Part shown: positions 10,691 through 22,521 of the stretch, one piece after another | How positions within the stretch are numbered: position 1 is the stretch's first letter | Layout: every line of letters begins with the position of its first letter | NCBI GenBank assembly: GCA_021826965.1 | Contig: JAKAYA010000016.1 | Location: 1 to 40,407, forward strand | Source: Nitrospirota bacterium | Lineage (GTDB): Bacteria > Nitrospirota > Leptospirillia > Leptospirillales > Leptospirillaceae | Direction of reading: 5' to 3' | DNA: 40,407 nt | Position numbers and translations under genes: made by a program | Notes under the pieces: generated by a model | Databases searched by the model: none | The model's input: the letters and a program-made list of their open reading frames with translations, nothing else | Told to the model about the DNA's origin: nothing

Positions 10691-11854
10691 CTAATCCACC
10701 GCTTCGAGAGGCATAATAACATATCGTGAATCCGGCTCTTCGGCACATGACCAGATGGAAGGCATACTGGAGCTCTTCGCCGGGTCGGGATCCATCACGG
10801 CTTCCATGCGCATCGTTTCCCCCTGACAAACCTGCAAAAGAGTCCGGATTTGGTCCGTGTTGAATACGAGGCTTCCCGGAGATCCTTTTAAAAACACCGG
10901 CAGGGTTTCTGTCGATTCCCCGATTTCTTCATTCCGGGTCGACAGGGTCAGGGAACGGGCGTCCCAGGAAAAGATGATTTCCGCTTTTTTGTCCGATACA
11001 AGCGACATGCGGCGGATGGACGATTCGAGCAATGAACGGGAACATTCGAGGCCCAGATTGAACTCGGAGGGAAAGGCATCCCGATAGTTCGGGAAGGGCG
11101 TTCCCAAAAGACGTGTATAGTAGTAAAAGCCGCCCCACCGGAAAGTTGCGTATTTGGGGTTGACCACGACCTCTACCGAAATGGAGCCGTTCTTGAGATC
11201 GAGGTCGAGAACGTGCAACAAATCCTGAAGTGTCCTTTTCCGAAGAATAAAGCGGCTTTCAGTCTGTCCGGCCAGATCGAAACCGGCGTCTTCTCCGAGA
11301 AGAACCGTTCCGTGGTGAAGACGATGCCCGTCCGTCCCGACAATATTCAGTCGGACCGTGGACCCCTCCCGGACCCGGTGAAAAAGAACTCCGTTCATGG
11401 GTTTTGAATCGTCTTCGAGAACAAACGGCAACGTTTTTCGAATAAGACCTGCGATTTGCTCAAGGGAAACCAGAAAGGAATAATCGGCCTTGATCTCGGG
11501 AAAACCGACATATTCTTCCGGATCGATTCCTTTCAGGTCGTAGAGAAGCCGTTCTCTTTCGATTCTGGTCGAGCCGTTTTCAAGACGGGTAAGGGACACT
11601 TTTCCGGATGGAAGTTCCCGAAACAGCTGATGAAGCTTTTTTCCTGCAACAGTCGTCTTTCCCGGCGTCCGGACTTCGCACGGGACTTCGAATCGTCCTC
11701 CCGTATGATTATCCGTAGCAAAAAGGACAGCTTTCTGATCGAACGCCTCTATCAGAATAAAAGAACCGATCTGAACCAGATTTTTCCGTTCGGCCAGCAG
11801 AGCAACCCGTTGCAGGCCGTCCAGAAAAGCTTCCTGGTCGACAGTGATCTCCAT
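10691..11854 (-). CDS. dnaN: DNA polymerase III beta subunit (sliding clamp)
   Basis: The beta clamp encircles DNA and holds DNA polymerase III during replication. The 387-residue protein has the three-domain clamp layout. It starts MEITVDQEAFLDGLQ, shows TDNHTGGRFEV early on and IVGTDGHRLHHG in the middle, and ends in the usual beta-strand with a carboxy terminus of YVIMPLEAVD resembling the conserved MPMRL-type tail. The ATG has a strong AAGGAGG five bases upstream. It begins 18 bases after the dnaA stop codon and is clearly in the same transcription unit. Confidence 0.95.
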   Translation of the reverse strand: MEITVDQEAFLDGLQRVALLAERKNLVQIGSFILIEAFDQKAVLFATDNHTGGRFEVPCEVRTPGKTTVAGKKLHQLFRELPSGKVSLTRLENGSTRIERERLLYDLKGIDPEEYVGFPEIKADYSFLVSLEQIAGLIRKTLPFVLEDDSKPMNGVLFHRVREGSTVRLNIVGTDGHRLHHGTVLLGEDAGFDLAGQTESRFILRKRTLQDLLHVLDLDLKNGSISVEVVVNPKYATFRWGGFYYYTRLLGTPFPNYRDAFPSEFNLGLECSRSLLESSIRRMSLVSDKKAEIIFSWDARSLTLSTRNEEIGESTETLPVFLKGSPGSLVFNTDQIRTLLQVCQGETMRMEAVMDPDPAKSSSMPSIWSCAEEPDSRYVIMPLEAVD

Positions 11855-11872
11855 GATATCCTCCTTACCTTC

Positions 11873-13270
11873 CTAGCCCTGCTGCTCGAGCTTTTTTTTG
11901 AGATAGACAAGGTCGGAGGAAAGTGCCGGATCCGATTCCAGTTTTTCCTCCACCATCTTGAAAGAATAAATGGCTGTCGAGTGGTCCCGTCCCCCGAGCT
12001 CACGACCGATTTCCGGATAGGACTTCTGCGTCAGCTCGCGAATGAGATAAACAGCCACATGTCTCGCTGTCACAAGTGTTTTATGCCGTTTTTTCGACCG
12101 GATTTCCTTCGGAAGAACCTTAAAGTATTCCGCGACTTCCTGGAGAATGCGGTCAACCGAAATCGACTCTCTCGACAGAGGCATCAAGTCCGACAACAGG
12201 TTTCTGGCAACCTCGATCGTAATGGGTTTTCCCATGAGGTTTCCATACGCTCCCAAACGGATCATGGCCCCTTCAAGTTCCCGGATGTTGGACTTGATGG
12301 AATTTGCCAGAAAATAAACCACATCCATCGGCAAATCCACTTTTTCCTGTGCCATCTTTCCTTTCAGAATTTCCACCTTCGTCTCGAAGTCCGGAATCTG
12401 GATGTCGGCGATCAATCCCCACCCGAAACGGGATTTGAGCCTGCCTTCCAGGGTCGGGATGTCGTTCGGCATGCAGTCGCTCGAGAGGATGATCTGCTTT
12501 CCGTTCTCATACAGGGCATTGAACGTATAGAAGAGTTCCTCCTGCGTCCGTTCCTTTCCGGACAAAAACTGTACGTCATCCATGATCAGGACATCTATTT
12601 TCCGGTACCTTTCCCTAAATTCATTCATCTTGTTGAACTTGATGGCGCTGACCATTTCGTTCAGGAAGGATTCTGTTGTGATGTAAAGCACCTTGAGGGA
12701 AGGATAGAGATGGATCATGCAATTCCCGATGGCCGACACCAGGTGGGTCTTGCCCAACCCAACAGAACCAAAGACATAAAAGGGATTATAAGCTTTCGAA
12801 GGATTGTTTGCGATCGCAAAAGCGGCCGCGTGTGCAAACTGGTTGCACACCCCGACCACATAATTGTCGAAACAGTAGCGGAGGTTCAGATTGTGGTTCC
12901 AGGAAACGGCATGGTCGTCCCCCAAAGGAATAGGAACCGATTTTCCGGACCCGGTCGTCACTTCCGGTGCGGAATTCTGGCGGGTTTTCCTTCTTTTGCG
13001 GGGTAGATTTTCCGGCTGTACGAGAACATCAAAGGAAAGTTCCGGATCGTGTGTTACTTCCCGGAAGGCTGTCAGCAGATCATTGTAATACCGGCTCTGT
13101 ACGAGGCGCTGGATAAAAGTGCTCCCCACCAGCAAGGAATATCCGTCCTTTCTTCCATCGAGGACGGCCCCCTTGAGCAGGTCCAGAATACCGTCCCGCT
13201 CAAGTACCCCCGGTTCGGAACCGAACTCGCAGAATCTCTCCAGAACCTGATTCCAAAGAGACTGATTCAT
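11873..13270 (-). CDS. dnaA: Chromosomal replication initiator protein DnaA
   Basis: DnaA binds DnaA boxes at oriC and melts the origin. The protein is 465 residues. Domain I is at the amino end (NQSLWNQVLERF). Domain III has the AAA+ Walker A motif GSVGLGKTHL and Walker B with the family-specific VLIMDDVQFLSG. Domain IV carries the DNA-binding signature GGRDHSTAIYSFKMVEEKL. The ATG at 13270 is preceded by GGAGG at a rather long spacing of 13 bases. It heads the dnaA-dnaN-gyrB-gyrA run and points away from a large gap holding DnaA-box-like sites, so it probably regulates its own transcription there. Confidence 0.97.
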   Translation of the reverse strand: MNQSLWNQVLERFCEFGSEPGVLERDGILDLLKGAVLDGRKDGYSLLVGSTFIQRLVQSRYYNDLLTAFREVTHDPELSFDVLVQPENLPRKRRKTRQNSAPEVTTGSGKSVPIPLGDDHAVSWNHNLNLRYCFDNYVVGVCNQFAHAAAFAIANNPSKAYNPFYVFGSVGLGKTHLVSAIGNCMIHLYPSLKVLYITTESFLNEMVSAIKFNKMNEFRERYRKIDVLIMDDVQFLSGKERTQEELFYTFNALYENGKQIILSSDCMPNDIPTLEGRLKSRFGWGLIADIQIPDFETKVEILKGKMAQEKVDLPMDVVYFLANSIKSNIRELEGAMIRLGAYGNLMGKPITIEVARNLLSDLMPLSRESISVDRILQEVAEYFKVLPKEIRSKKRHKTLVTARHVAVYLIRELTQKSYPEIGRELGGRDHSTAIYSFKMVEEKLESDPALSSDLVYLKKKLEQQG

Positions 13271-13804
13271 ATTTGCGCCCGTACCTCCACCCGATCTTGG
13301 CCCAACACTTTTTCAACACCTGTGGAAATCCTGTTTTTCCTTAAGGATATGGGGAATCATCTGGATACACTCGGGAACAGGACCACAAGCCCTGTGGAAG
13401 CGGAGTGAACGGAATGTGAATACCGCTCGAATTCGATGGTGGCGATCGTATCAGAAGGTTAATAGACAATTCAACCAACGGGAATATCCCGGGTTTTTCA
13501 CTGTCCGACGAACCTGACAAATCCTTCTGCCATCATTATAAACAATTTTTTTTCCACAGACCGGCCTGTCTCTTACTGTTACTTCATTCCTTAAAGAAAG
13601 AATAAAAACAAAATACACAATAACAGCGCGATTCCATTTACCAAGTGACCCGGAGCACAGGTTGTTGTCGACTTGACCCCTCCCGAAGGCTGTCCTAGAA
13701 TGAATCTTTATGACATATAACAAGATGACTGATAAAAAGAACATGAGAAGTCCGGATATATCCACTCCCCGCCCCGGGATATTCATCCGCTGAAGGAGAG
13801 TTCC
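13271..13804. other. Candidate chromosomal replication origin (oriC) and divergent promoter region
   Basis: This 534-base gap separates dnaA from ilvB, which point away from each other. Using the consensus TTWTNCACA, I find an exact match TTTTCCACA at 13550-13558 (plus). Sites with one mismatch are TTTTCAACA at 13310-13318 (plus), ATTTCCACA at 13321-13329 (minus) and GTATTCACA at 13415-13423 (minus). Weaker sites are at 13393-13401 (minus) and 13611-13619 (plus). The stretch 13536-13630 is AT-rich and could be the unwinding element. Position beside dnaA and gene polarity on both sides support an origin; the call is still an inference. Confidence 0.68.
13673..13701 (+). promoter_or_regulatory. 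Sigma70-type promoter for the ilv operon
   Basis: TTGACC at 13673-13678 and TAGAAT at 13696-13701 are separated by exactly 17 bases; each matches the consensus at five of six positions. Transcription would start near 13708, about 95 bases before the ilvB ATG. The leader has no obvious terminator hairpin with a T-run. Confidence 0.75.
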
Positions 13805-15546
13805 ATGAAAATGAGCGGAGCGGAAATGCTCCTTGAGTCCCTGAAAAGGGAAAAAGTAACCCATATTTTCGGATATCCCGGGGGAGTTGTCCTTCCTGTT
13901 TTCGACGCCCTGTACAAGGATCCTTCCCTCCAGGTTGTCCTGACACGGCACGAACAGGGTGCGGTTCACGCAGCAGAAGGGTATGCCCGTTCAAGTAATA
14001 CGGTCGGAGTTGTTCTCGTTACCTCCGGACCCGGGGCGACAAACACACTGACCGGAATCGCAGATGCCAACATGGATTCCATCCCTCTGGTGATCATTAC
14101 AGGCCAGGTTCCCACGAAGATGATCGGAAACGATGCTTTCCAGGAAGCCGACATTATCGGTATGAGCCGTTCCTGCACAAAACACAATTTCCTGGTCCGG
14201 AAGATCTCGGACCTGCCGAGAATTATCAAGGAAGCTTTTTACATTGCCAGAACCGGAAGACCCGGTCCCGTTCTGATCGATTTTCCAAAAGATATCATCC
14301 TCGAAAAAGGAGATTTCGTTTACCCGGAAACCGTGTCTATTCGAAGCTACAATCCAACGATACAGGGAAATCGCTGGCAAATTCGAAAAGCGGCCCAGAC
14401 GATTCTGAAATCCCGGAAACCGGTTCTTTACGCTGGCGGGGGAATTATTTCTTCCGATGCCCACAAGGAACTTCTTGATCTGGTTACCCTGACGAACATT
14501 CCGACAACGCTCACTCTCATGGGTCTCGGCGCTCTTCCGGGAAATCATCCGCGGTTTCTGGGAATGCTCGGAATGCACGGGACATATGCCGCGAACATGG
14601 CAATTCATGACGCGGATGTCCTGATCGCCGTCGGAGTCCGTTTCGATGATAGGGTTACCGGCAAGATCGCGGAATTCTCTCCACATTCCAAAGTCATCCA
14701 TATCGACATCGATCCGACTTCCATCCGCAAAAATTTCCACGTGGATGTTCCGATTGTGGGAGATGCCCGCGTCATCCTGAAAGATCTGATCGAAGAACTT
14801 CGGGAAATCTCCGGAGGAGAGGACGCTTTTCGCCATTACCAGCCATGGATCGAACAGATCTCGGAATGGGAAAAGGAACACCCTCTCTGTTACACACTCG
14901 ACAAGGAAGTCATCAAACCGCAACATGTTATCGAAAAGATCTACCAGTTCACCCAGGGCGACTGCATCGTTTCAACGGACGTCGGACAACATCAGATGTG
15001 GACCGCACAATTCTTTAAATTTATCAAACCCAACACCTGGTTGACCTCGGGTGGCCTCGGGACGATGGGATATGGCTTTCCGGCAGCGATCGGTGCCCAA
15101 AAGGCCCATCCGGGAAAACGTGTGATCGCAATTACTGGAGAAGGCAGCTTTCTGATGAATATCCAGGAAATGGCCACGGTCGTTTCTCTGGACCTTCCGG
15201 TAAAAATCGTGATCCTCAACAATCAATATCTGGGAATGGTTCGACAGTGGCAGGAGTTTTTCTACGGGAGCCGCTATTCTTCTTCCTTCATCGGACAATC
15301 TCCGGATTTTGTCAAACTGGCCGAGGCGTTTGGAATGATCGGGATGCGGGCCACCCGCCCCGAGCAGGTCGAAGATGTTATTCTCGACGGGTTTTCCCGG
15401 CGTGGACCGGTCCTGATGGAGTTTCAGGTCGATCCGGAAGAAAACGTCTTTCCCATGGTACCGGCGGGAGGATCCAACATCGAGATGATTTTTGAATCAC
15501 CGGGTGAAAAGGACGATCCTAAAAAAAGAGATTCCATACTGACCGC

Positions 15547-15550
<4 letters not shown>
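13805..15550 (+). CDS. ilvB: Acetolactate synthase large subunit
   Basis: Catalyses the first step of branched-chain amino acid synthesis, condensing pyruvate (or pyruvate and 2-oxobutyrate) with thiamine diphosphate. The amino-terminal domain carries FGYPGGVVLPVFDALY and HEQGAVHAAEGYARS, whose Glu activates the thiamine. The central FAD-binding domain has VGVRFDDRVTGK, and the carboxy-terminal domain has the thiamine-binding stretch from GEGSFLMN to NNQYLGMVRQWQ. The length of 581 residues is typical. The ATG follows AAGGAGAG at a suitable spacing. The stop codon overlaps the ilvH start (ATGA), so the two subunits are translationally coupled. A clear promoter lies about 100 bases upstream. 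Confidence 0.97.
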
Positions 15551-17194
<1,644 letters not shown>

Positions 17195-17206
17195 TTTCTG
17201 CCGACA

Positions 17207-17860
17207 ATGCGGATTTCTGAAAATCATTTCAAGACTCCTGTCGTTCGGGAAGGAATTCCGTTCGTCGGACTGGCGTTGGGAATCTTTCTCGTTTGCCTGT
17301 ATTTTTTGGGGACGGCGGGTTTGATCGCTGGCTTGATCCCCCTGTTTGTGCTCAATTTTTTCCGAAATCCGGACAGAAAGGTTCCGGACGGCAAAGGAAA
17401 CATCGTCTCTCCTGCCGACGGAAAAATTGTCAAAATGCAGAAGGATCCCCAAACGGGACGATGGAAGGTCGCGATCTTCATGAATGTATTCGATGTTCAC
17501 GTAAACCGGATTCCGGTGACTTCTGTCGTCCGGAACATCACGTATGTTCCCGGGAAATTTTTGAATGCGGACTTGGACAAGGCGTCCGAATATAACGAGA
17601 GAAACACCCTTCTTCTTCAAACGGAAGATGGTCAGGAAATCTCAATGACCCAGGTCGCGGGCCTGATCGCCCGTCGTATTGTCTGTTACGCGGAAATCTC
17701 CGACCGGTTACCCGCGGGAACCACTTTTGGCCTGATCCGGTTCGGATCCCGAGTGGATCTGGACCTTCCGGAAAAGACAATTCTGTCGGTCGGAATGGGA
17801 CAGCGGGTAAAGGGAGGAGAGTCGATCCTTGGAACACTACCATCAGAACAGTCCGTCTGA
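17207..17860 (+). CDS. psd: Phosphatidylserine decarboxylase proenzyme (short form)
   Basis: Decarboxylates phosphatidylserine to phosphatidylethanolamine at the inner membrane. One or two hydrophobic segments lie at about residues 15-52, followed by NFFRNPDRKVP, VSPADGKIV and MNVFDVHVNRIP, which are family motifs. The self-cleavage site that makes the pyruvoyl group is RFGSRVD, with Gly180-Ser181. At 217 residues it belongs to the short, archaeal-like Psd group rather than the long enterobacterial form. It overlaps pssA by 32 bases, and the two enzymes act in sequence, so coupling makes sense. Confidence 0.94.
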   Translation: MRISENHFKTPVVREGIPFVGLALGIFLVCLYFLGTAGLIAGLIPLFVLNFFRNPDRKVPDGKGNIVSPADGKIVKMQKDPQTGRWKVAIFMNVFDVHVNRIPVTSVVRNITYVPGKFLNADLDKASEYNERNTLLLQTEDGQEISMTQVAGLIARRIVCYAEISDRLPAGTTFGLIRFGSRVDLDLPEKTILSVGMGQRVKGGESILGTLPSEQSV

Positions 17861-18665
17861 CGGGACGATCCCCCGATCACGCGGAATTTATATTCTCCCC
17901 AATCTGTTTACGACGGGAAACCTCTTTTTCGGTTTTCTTGCGATCGTACAGAGCTTTCATCATGATTTTCTGAAAGCCGCCTATTCGATTCTGATCGCTT
18001 CGATCTTCGACAATCTCGACGGAAAGGTCGCACGTCTGGCCCGCGCAACAAGCCAGTTCGGGGTCGAATATGACAGTCTTGCCGACCTGATTTCCTTCGG
18101 TGTTGCACCCGCATTTCTGGTTTTCAACTCCGATCTTTCTTCGTACCATAGGCTTGGCCTTCTGGCGGCTTTTCTGTTCGCGGTTTGCGGCGCACTGCGC
18201 CTCGCACGTTTCAATGTCATCACAACCAAGGTTTCAAGCCGTTATTTTGTGGGTCTTCCGATTCCGGCCGGTGCCTTATTTCTCGTTTCATCGGAGTTGG
18301 CCAAAAACAGCCCGATTTCAATTATTTTTCCACTTTCGAGCGGTTTTTTCCTAGCATCGACCTATTTTGTTGCGATTCTGATGGTGAGTCCAGTCCTCTA
18401 CAAGAGTTTCAAGGAAATTCGTTTTTTGAAAAGGCCTCTCCACACGTTCGTTTCCGTTCTTTTGGTTGCGCTGCTTTTTGTCCTCTACCCCCGCCAGGCC
18501 CTCTTCGTCGGTATTTTTCTCTATACCCTGTCCGGTCCTGCCGAGTTTCTTCTTTTCCGGTTTATTGTCAAAAAACCCCAGACGCTGGATCCGGAACCGT
18601 CGACGAGAGATTTTTCTTCTTCTCGTCTTTCGCATCTGAAAGGGTTGAACAGACGTAAGCCCTGA
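17829..18665 (+). CDS. pssA: CDP-diacylglycerol--serine O-phosphatidyltransferase
   Basis: Makes phosphatidylserine from CDP-diacylglycerol and serine, supplying the substrate of the preceding psd product. It has the CDP-alcohol phosphotransferase signature as DNLDGKVARL, followed by SQFGVEYDSLADLISFG, with the metal-binding aspartates. Several membrane helices follow through residue 240. The TTG start at 17829 lies behind a GGGAGGAGAG site and inside the 3' end of psd. The carboxy-terminal 30 residues are polar and serine-rich. A strong hairpin lies between this gene and leuA. Confidence 0.93.
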   Translation: MEHYHQNSPSDGTIPRSRGIYILPNLFTTGNLFFGFLAIVQSFHHDFLKAAYSILIASIFDNLDGKVARLARATSQFGVEYDSLADLISFGVAPAFLVFNSDLSSYHRLGLLAAFLFAVCGALRLARFNVITTKVSSRYFVGLPIPAGALFLVSSELAKNSPISIIFPLSSGFFLASTYFVAILMVSPVLYKSFKEIRFLKRPLHTFVSVLLVALLFVLYPRQALFVGIFLYTLSGPAEFLLFRFIVKKPQTLDPEPSTRDFSSSRLSHLKGLNRRKP

Positions 18666-18698
18666 TCCGGATTTTCCTGAGGGAATTCAATCCGGATT
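18665..18698 (+). promoter_or_regulatory. Nested hairpin between pssA and leuA
   Basis: ATCCGGATT and AATCCGGAT form an outer stem, and TTCC / GGAA an inner stem around the loop TGAG. The outer arms are also self-palindromic. There is no T-run after it, so it is not a classical terminator; it may be an RNA-processing or stabilising element, or an operator. The leuA ribosome-binding site (AGGAGA) starts just downstream. Confidence 0.45.
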
Positions 18699-18713
18699 GC
18701 ATAGGAGATCAAA

Positions 18714-20312
18714 ATGGCTGGAGAGAACAGCATGGTGAAAATTTTCGATACAACGCTCAGAGACGGAGAGCAAAGTCCCGGAGCATCCATGCAGAGAGAA
18801 GAAAAACTGCAGGTTGCCCGACAACTGGCTCGCTTGAACGTTGATGTGATAGAGGCTGGGTTTCCGGTCGCTTCTCCGGACGACTTCGAAGCTGTGTCAC
18901 AGATTGCTGCAGAGGTCGGAAACTTGTCAGATCCTCCGGTTATTTGTGCCCTTGCCCGAGCGACAGACAAAGACATTCTGGAAGCGGCGCGTTCGGTAAA
19001 AAACGCCTGTCTTCCCCGAATTCATACCTTCATTGCGACCAGTCCCGTCCACATGGACAAGAAGCTTCGAATGGGACCGGAAGAAGTTCTTCTGACCATT
19101 GATCGCGCTGTAACCCTCGCCAGAAAGAATGTAAGAGATGTCGAGTTTTCCGCGGAAGACGCGTTCCGGAGCGACCGGACTTTTCTTGCCCGGGCTGTCC
19201 GGACGGCGATCGAAGCCGGTGCCACAACAATCAATATTCCGGATACGGTTGGATACGCCGTTCCGGATGCTGTCAAAGATCTTTTCCGCTTTTTGATCGA
19301 CACGATTCCTGGAGCGAAGAACATTGTTTTCTCGTGTCATTGCCACGACGATCTTGGACTTTCCGTCGCCAACTCGCTTGCCGCCCTGGAGGCTGGTGCC
19401 CGTCAGGTGGAGTGTACGGTGAACGGAATCGGAGAACGTGCCGGCAATGCCGCGCTGGAAGAAATCGTGATGGCACTTCGGGTCCGGAAGCCGTGGTTCA
19501 ATCTGGAGACACGGATACGGTCCGAAGAGATTTTCCGGACCAGTCGGCTGATTTCATCGGTAACCGGCATGATTGTCCAGCCCAATAAGGCGATTGTCGG
19601 AGAGAACGCTTTCGCACACGAATCGGGCATTCATCAGGACGGTCTTTTGAAAGCCAAGGATACCTACGAAATTCTGGTCCCCGAACAGGTGGGGGTCTTG
19701 GGAGGACGTCTTGTTCTCGGAAAACATTCCGGAAGACACGCGTTGAACGATCGTCTGAAAGCGATGGGGTATTCCCTCAGCCCCGAAGAACTCGAGAGGG
19801 TTTTTTCCCGTTTCAAAAAACTCGCAGACCAGAAAAAGGAATTGTACGAAGAGGATCTGGAGGTGTTGCTGACGGAGGAAGGATCCCAGAGTCAGGATCG
19901 GTTCGTTCTGAAGCGGCTCCATGTGAGCGGGGGAACGGAGATCCCTCCGACGGCAACGGTTGTTCTCGAGCGGGACGGAGTCGAACACCGGATGGCAGGA
20001 TTGGGTGACGGTCCGGTCGACGCCATATATCGGACCGTTTCCAAAATGACGGGAACGGATGCGCGACTGGTTTCTTATTCGGTCAAGGCGATCACCGGCG
20101 GCACAGACGCTTTGGGTGAGGTGACGGTCCGGATCGACGGCAACGGGCTTTTGTCGATCGGTCAGGGAGCGGATACCGATATTTTGGTGGCTTCGGCCAA
20201 AGCCTATCTGGCGGCGTTGAACCGGCTCGAACGGAAGAAGACGAAAGCGGGACGATTGTCTTCCATCTCCTCTTTTGACAGTGAAAAAACGGAAATCCAG
20301 GAAACATCCTGA
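18714..20312 (+). CDS. leuA: 2-Isopropylmalate synthase
   Basis: Condenses acetyl-CoA with 2-oxoisovalerate, the committed step to leucine. The TIM-barrel catalytic domain opens with [16 protein letters not shown], which has the metal-binding Asp and catalytic Arg. The other metal ligands are in [16 protein letters not shown], and [14 protein letters not shown] and [11 protein letters not shown] follow. The carboxy-terminal LeuA dimer domain, roughly residues 390-515, is the leucine-sensing regulatory part. Length is 532 residues. AGGAGA lies before the ATG at 18714; a second ATG four codons on is possible. leuB follows after 25 bases. Confidence 0.96.
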   Translation: MAGENSMVKIFDTTLRDGEQSPGASMQREEKLQVARQLARLNVDVIEAGFPVASPDDFEAVSQIAAEVGNLSDPPVICALARATDKDILEAARSVKNACLPRIHTFIATSPVHMDKKLRMGPEEVLLTIDRAVTLARKNVRDVEFSAEDAFRSDRTFLARAVRTAIEAGATTINIPDTVGYAVPDAVKDLFRFLIDTIPGAKNIVFSCHCHDDLGLSVANSLAALEAGARQVECTVNGIGERAGNAALEEIVMALRVRKPWFNLETRIRSEEIFRTSRLISSVTGMIVQPNKAIVGENAFAHESGIHQDGLLKAKDTYEILVPEQVGVLGGRLVLGKHSGRHALNDRLKAMGYSLSPEELERVFSRFKKLADQKKELYEEDLEVLLTEEGSQSQDRFVLKRLHVSGGTEIPPTATVVLERDGVEHRMAGLGDGPVDAIYRTVSKMTGTDARLVSYSVKAITGGTDALGEVTVRIDGNGLLSIGQGADTDILVASAKAYLAALNRLERKKTKAGRLSSISSFDSEKTEIQETS

Positions 20313-20337
20313 GGGACTCCGACTTGAAAGGGCACGG

Positions 20338-21444
20338 ATGAAAAACGCAGAACGAAAGAGAAAAATCCTTCTCCTTCCCGGGGATGGAATCGGTCCGGAA
20401 GTCTTCGGTCCCGTCATGAGAATTCTGGAGCATCTCGTCGGATGGGGGGTGGTGTCTCTGGAGTGGGAAGAAGGTCTGATCGGCGGAATCGCCACTGACC
20501 GCACCGGCCTCCCTTTGCCCGCCGACACGGTCGAAAAAGCGGATCGATCTGATGCCGTCCTTCTCGGAGCGGTGGGAGGGCCGAAATACGATACCCTTCC
20601 CTATGAAAAAAGGCCGGAGCGTGCGTTGCTCGGAATACGGGAACATCTTGGGGCGTTTGCGAATCTCCGCCCGGCCCGTCTGTTTCCGGAGCTCGCCGGA
20701 GCGTCGACCCTCAAGCCGGAAGTCATTTCCGATCTCGATCTTATGGTGGTACGCGAACTGACCGGAGGGATCTATTTTGGAAAACCCCGCGGTATCGTCA
20801 CGGAAGACGGGGTTCGCCGGGGGTTCAACACGGAATCCTATTCCGAACCGGAGATTGCACGGATCATGAGAGTGGCTTTTGACCTTGCGCGAAAACGACG
20901 GAAAAAGGTCACATCGGTGGACAAGGCCAACGTTCTCGAGTCTTCCGTCCTCTGGAGAGAGGTTGCCAATGCGATTCACAAGGAATATCCGGATGTCGAA
21001 CTATCGCATATGTATGTGGATAACGCCGCGATGCAGCTGGTCCGGAATCCCCGGCAGTTTGACGTTCTTGTCACCGGCAATCTTTTCGGCGACATCCTTT
21101 CCGACGAGGCAGCCCAGCTGACCGGGTCGATCGGCATGCTTGCCTCCGCTTCCATCGGGGGGAAGACGGGCCTGTACGAACCCATTCACGGCAGCGCTCC
21201 GGATATCGCCGGCAAGGACATCGCCAATCCTCTTGCCATGATTCTTTCGCTGGCTCTTCTTCTCCGCTACTCGCTGGATCGGGATGATCTGGCCGGTCTT
21301 CTCGAGACGGCTGTCCGAAACGTCCTGAAAGAGGGACTTCGGACAACGGACATCCAGGGAGACGGGACGAAAAAGATCGTGGGAACCCGGGAAATGGGAG
21401 ATCACGTGTTCGCGGAGTTCAAAAAAGTGCTGGAGAAAAAGTAA
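20338..21444 (+). CDS. leuB: 3-Isopropylmalate dehydrogenase
   Basis: NAD-dependent oxidative decarboxylation of 3-isopropylmalate in leucine synthesis. The amino end has [15 protein letters not shown]; the active-site region reads [20 protein letters not shown] followed by [15 protein letters not shown]; the adenine-binding loop is [15 protein letters not shown] with NPLAMILS. The ATG at 20338 (MKNAERKRK) with AAAGGG upstream gives about 368 residues, a normal length. The frame is open 21 codons further upstream into leuA, but that extension is lysine/arginine-rich and outside the family. leuC and leuD, which supply its substrate, are not in this window. Confidence 0.95.
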   Translation: MKNAERKRKILLLPGDGIGPEVFGPVMRILEHLVGWGVVSLEWEEGLIGGIATDRTGLPLPADTVEKADRSDAVLLGAVGGPKYDTLPYEKRPERALLGIREHLGAFANLRPARLFPELAGASTLKPEVISDLDLMVVRELTGGIYFGKPRGIVTEDGVRRGFNTESYSEPEIARIMRVAFDLARKRRKKVTSVDKANVLESSVLWREVANAIHKEYPDVELSHMYVDNAAMQLVRNPRQFDVLVTGNLFGDILSDEAAQLTGSIGMLASASIGGKTGLYEPIHGSAPDIAGKDIANPLAMILSLALLLRYSLDRDDLAGLLETAVRNVLKEGLRTTDIQGDGTKKIVGTREMGDHVFAEFKKVLEKK

Positions 21445-21463
21445 AGAGTAAAGGATGTATGAA

Positions 21464-22504
21464 ATGTCGAATCAGGAAATCGGATACAGGGTAGCCGTCG
21501 TCGGTGCTACCGGAGCGGTCGGTCGGGAAATGGTATCCATCTTGGAAGAGCGGAATTTTCCCGTGTCTTCTCTCCATCTCTTCTCATCGGAACGATCGGC
21601 CGGTGAAAGAGTCTCGTTCAAGGGAGAATCCGTTGTCGTCCGTTCGATGAAGAATCCCCGCGATGCGAAAGATATCGATATCGCCCTTTTTTCCGCAGGA
21701 AGCGACGTCAGCGAGGCTCTCTCCCCCGAGTTTGTCCGGCAGGGTACCCTGGTCATCGACAACAGTTCGGCGTTCCGGATGGTCCCTCAGGTTCCTCTTG
21801 TCGTTCCCGAGGTCAATCCCGAGGCCCTGCCGAAAACATTGGGACCGGCCCTGGTAGCAAATCCCAACTGCGCCACCATTCAGATGGTCGTCGCCTTGAA
21901 GCCGCTGATCGACCGTGCGGGTGTTCGACGGATCGTTGTATCGACCTATCAGTCGGTTTCGGGGACCGGGAAAAAAGCCATGGACGAACTGTCCGGTCAG
22001 ATCGCTCTCCTCCTGAACGGACGAGTCGATGACATTCAGCCGGAGGTGTACGCTCCTTATCAGATTGCTTTTAACGTTCTTCCCCAGATCGACAGGTTTC
22101 TTCCGGACGGTTCAACCAAGGAAGAGGAAAAGATGAAGATGGAGAGCCGGAAGATTTTGGGAATCAGTGACCTGCGGGTTAGTGCGACCACCGTAAGGGT
22201 CCCTGTTCTCATCGGGCACTCGGAAGCCGTATCCATCGAATTCGAGCGGCCTCTTTCTCCTGACGAGGCACGTGCGATCCTGGCCAAGGCGCCAGGCGTC
22301 CGGGTCTTTGATGATCCCTCCCGAAAACTGTATCCCGTTCCACGGGAAGTGGCTGGCCAGGACGACGTTTTTGTCGGGCGGATCCGCCAGGACGATTCTG
22401 TCGAACATGGTCTGAACCTCTGGATCGTGGGAGACAACCTGCGAAAGGGAGCGGCTCTCAACGCCGTGCAAATCGCCGAGCGGGTCGTTTCCGGGGAAGC
22501 TTGA
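21464..22504 (+). CDS. asd: Aspartate-semialdehyde dehydrogenase
   Basis: Reduces aspartyl phosphate to aspartate semialdehyde, the branch point to lysine, diaminopimelate, threonine and methionine. The NADP-binding motif is GATGAVGREMVSILEERNFP, and SSERSAGERVSFKGE follows. The catalytic cysteine is in NPNCATIQMVVALKPL, and the active-site His lies in RVPVLIGHSEAVSIEF. The ATG at 21464 is preferred because AAAGGATG lies at a workable spacing; an ATG at 21455 sits directly against it. It starts 19 bases after leuB, and nadA follows closely. Confidence 0.96.
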   Translation: MSNQEIGYRVAVVGATGAVGREMVSILEERNFPVSSLHLFSSERSAGERVSFKGESVVVRSMKNPRDAKDIDIALFSAGSDVSEALSPEFVRQGTLVIDNSSAFRMVPQVPLVVPEVNPEALPKTLGPALVANPNCATIQMVVALKPLIDRAGVRRIVVSTYQSVSGTGKKAMDELSGQIALLLNGRVDDIQPEVYAPYQIAFNVLPQIDRFLPDGSTKEEEKMKMESRKILGISDLRVSATTVRVPVLIGHSEAVSIEFERPLSPDEARAILAKAPGVRVFDDPSRKLYPVPREVAGQDDVFVGRIRQDDSVEHGLNLWIVGDNLRKGAALNAVQIAERVVSGEA

Positions 22505-22521
22505 CCATGGAGGCTTCAACC

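Noticed and set aside
11456-13006. Plus-strand frame of 516 codons opposite dnaA and dnaN
   Set aside because: It is a shadow across two certain genes on the other strand.
13706-13793. Possible ilv leader peptide (27 codons) in the ilvB leader
   Set aside because: It has only a few isoleucine codons, no run of branched-chain codons, and no attenuator hairpin with a T-run follows.
18666-18713. T-box leader before leuA
   Set aside because: The gap is far too short for a T-box, and no terminator/antiterminator pair is visible.
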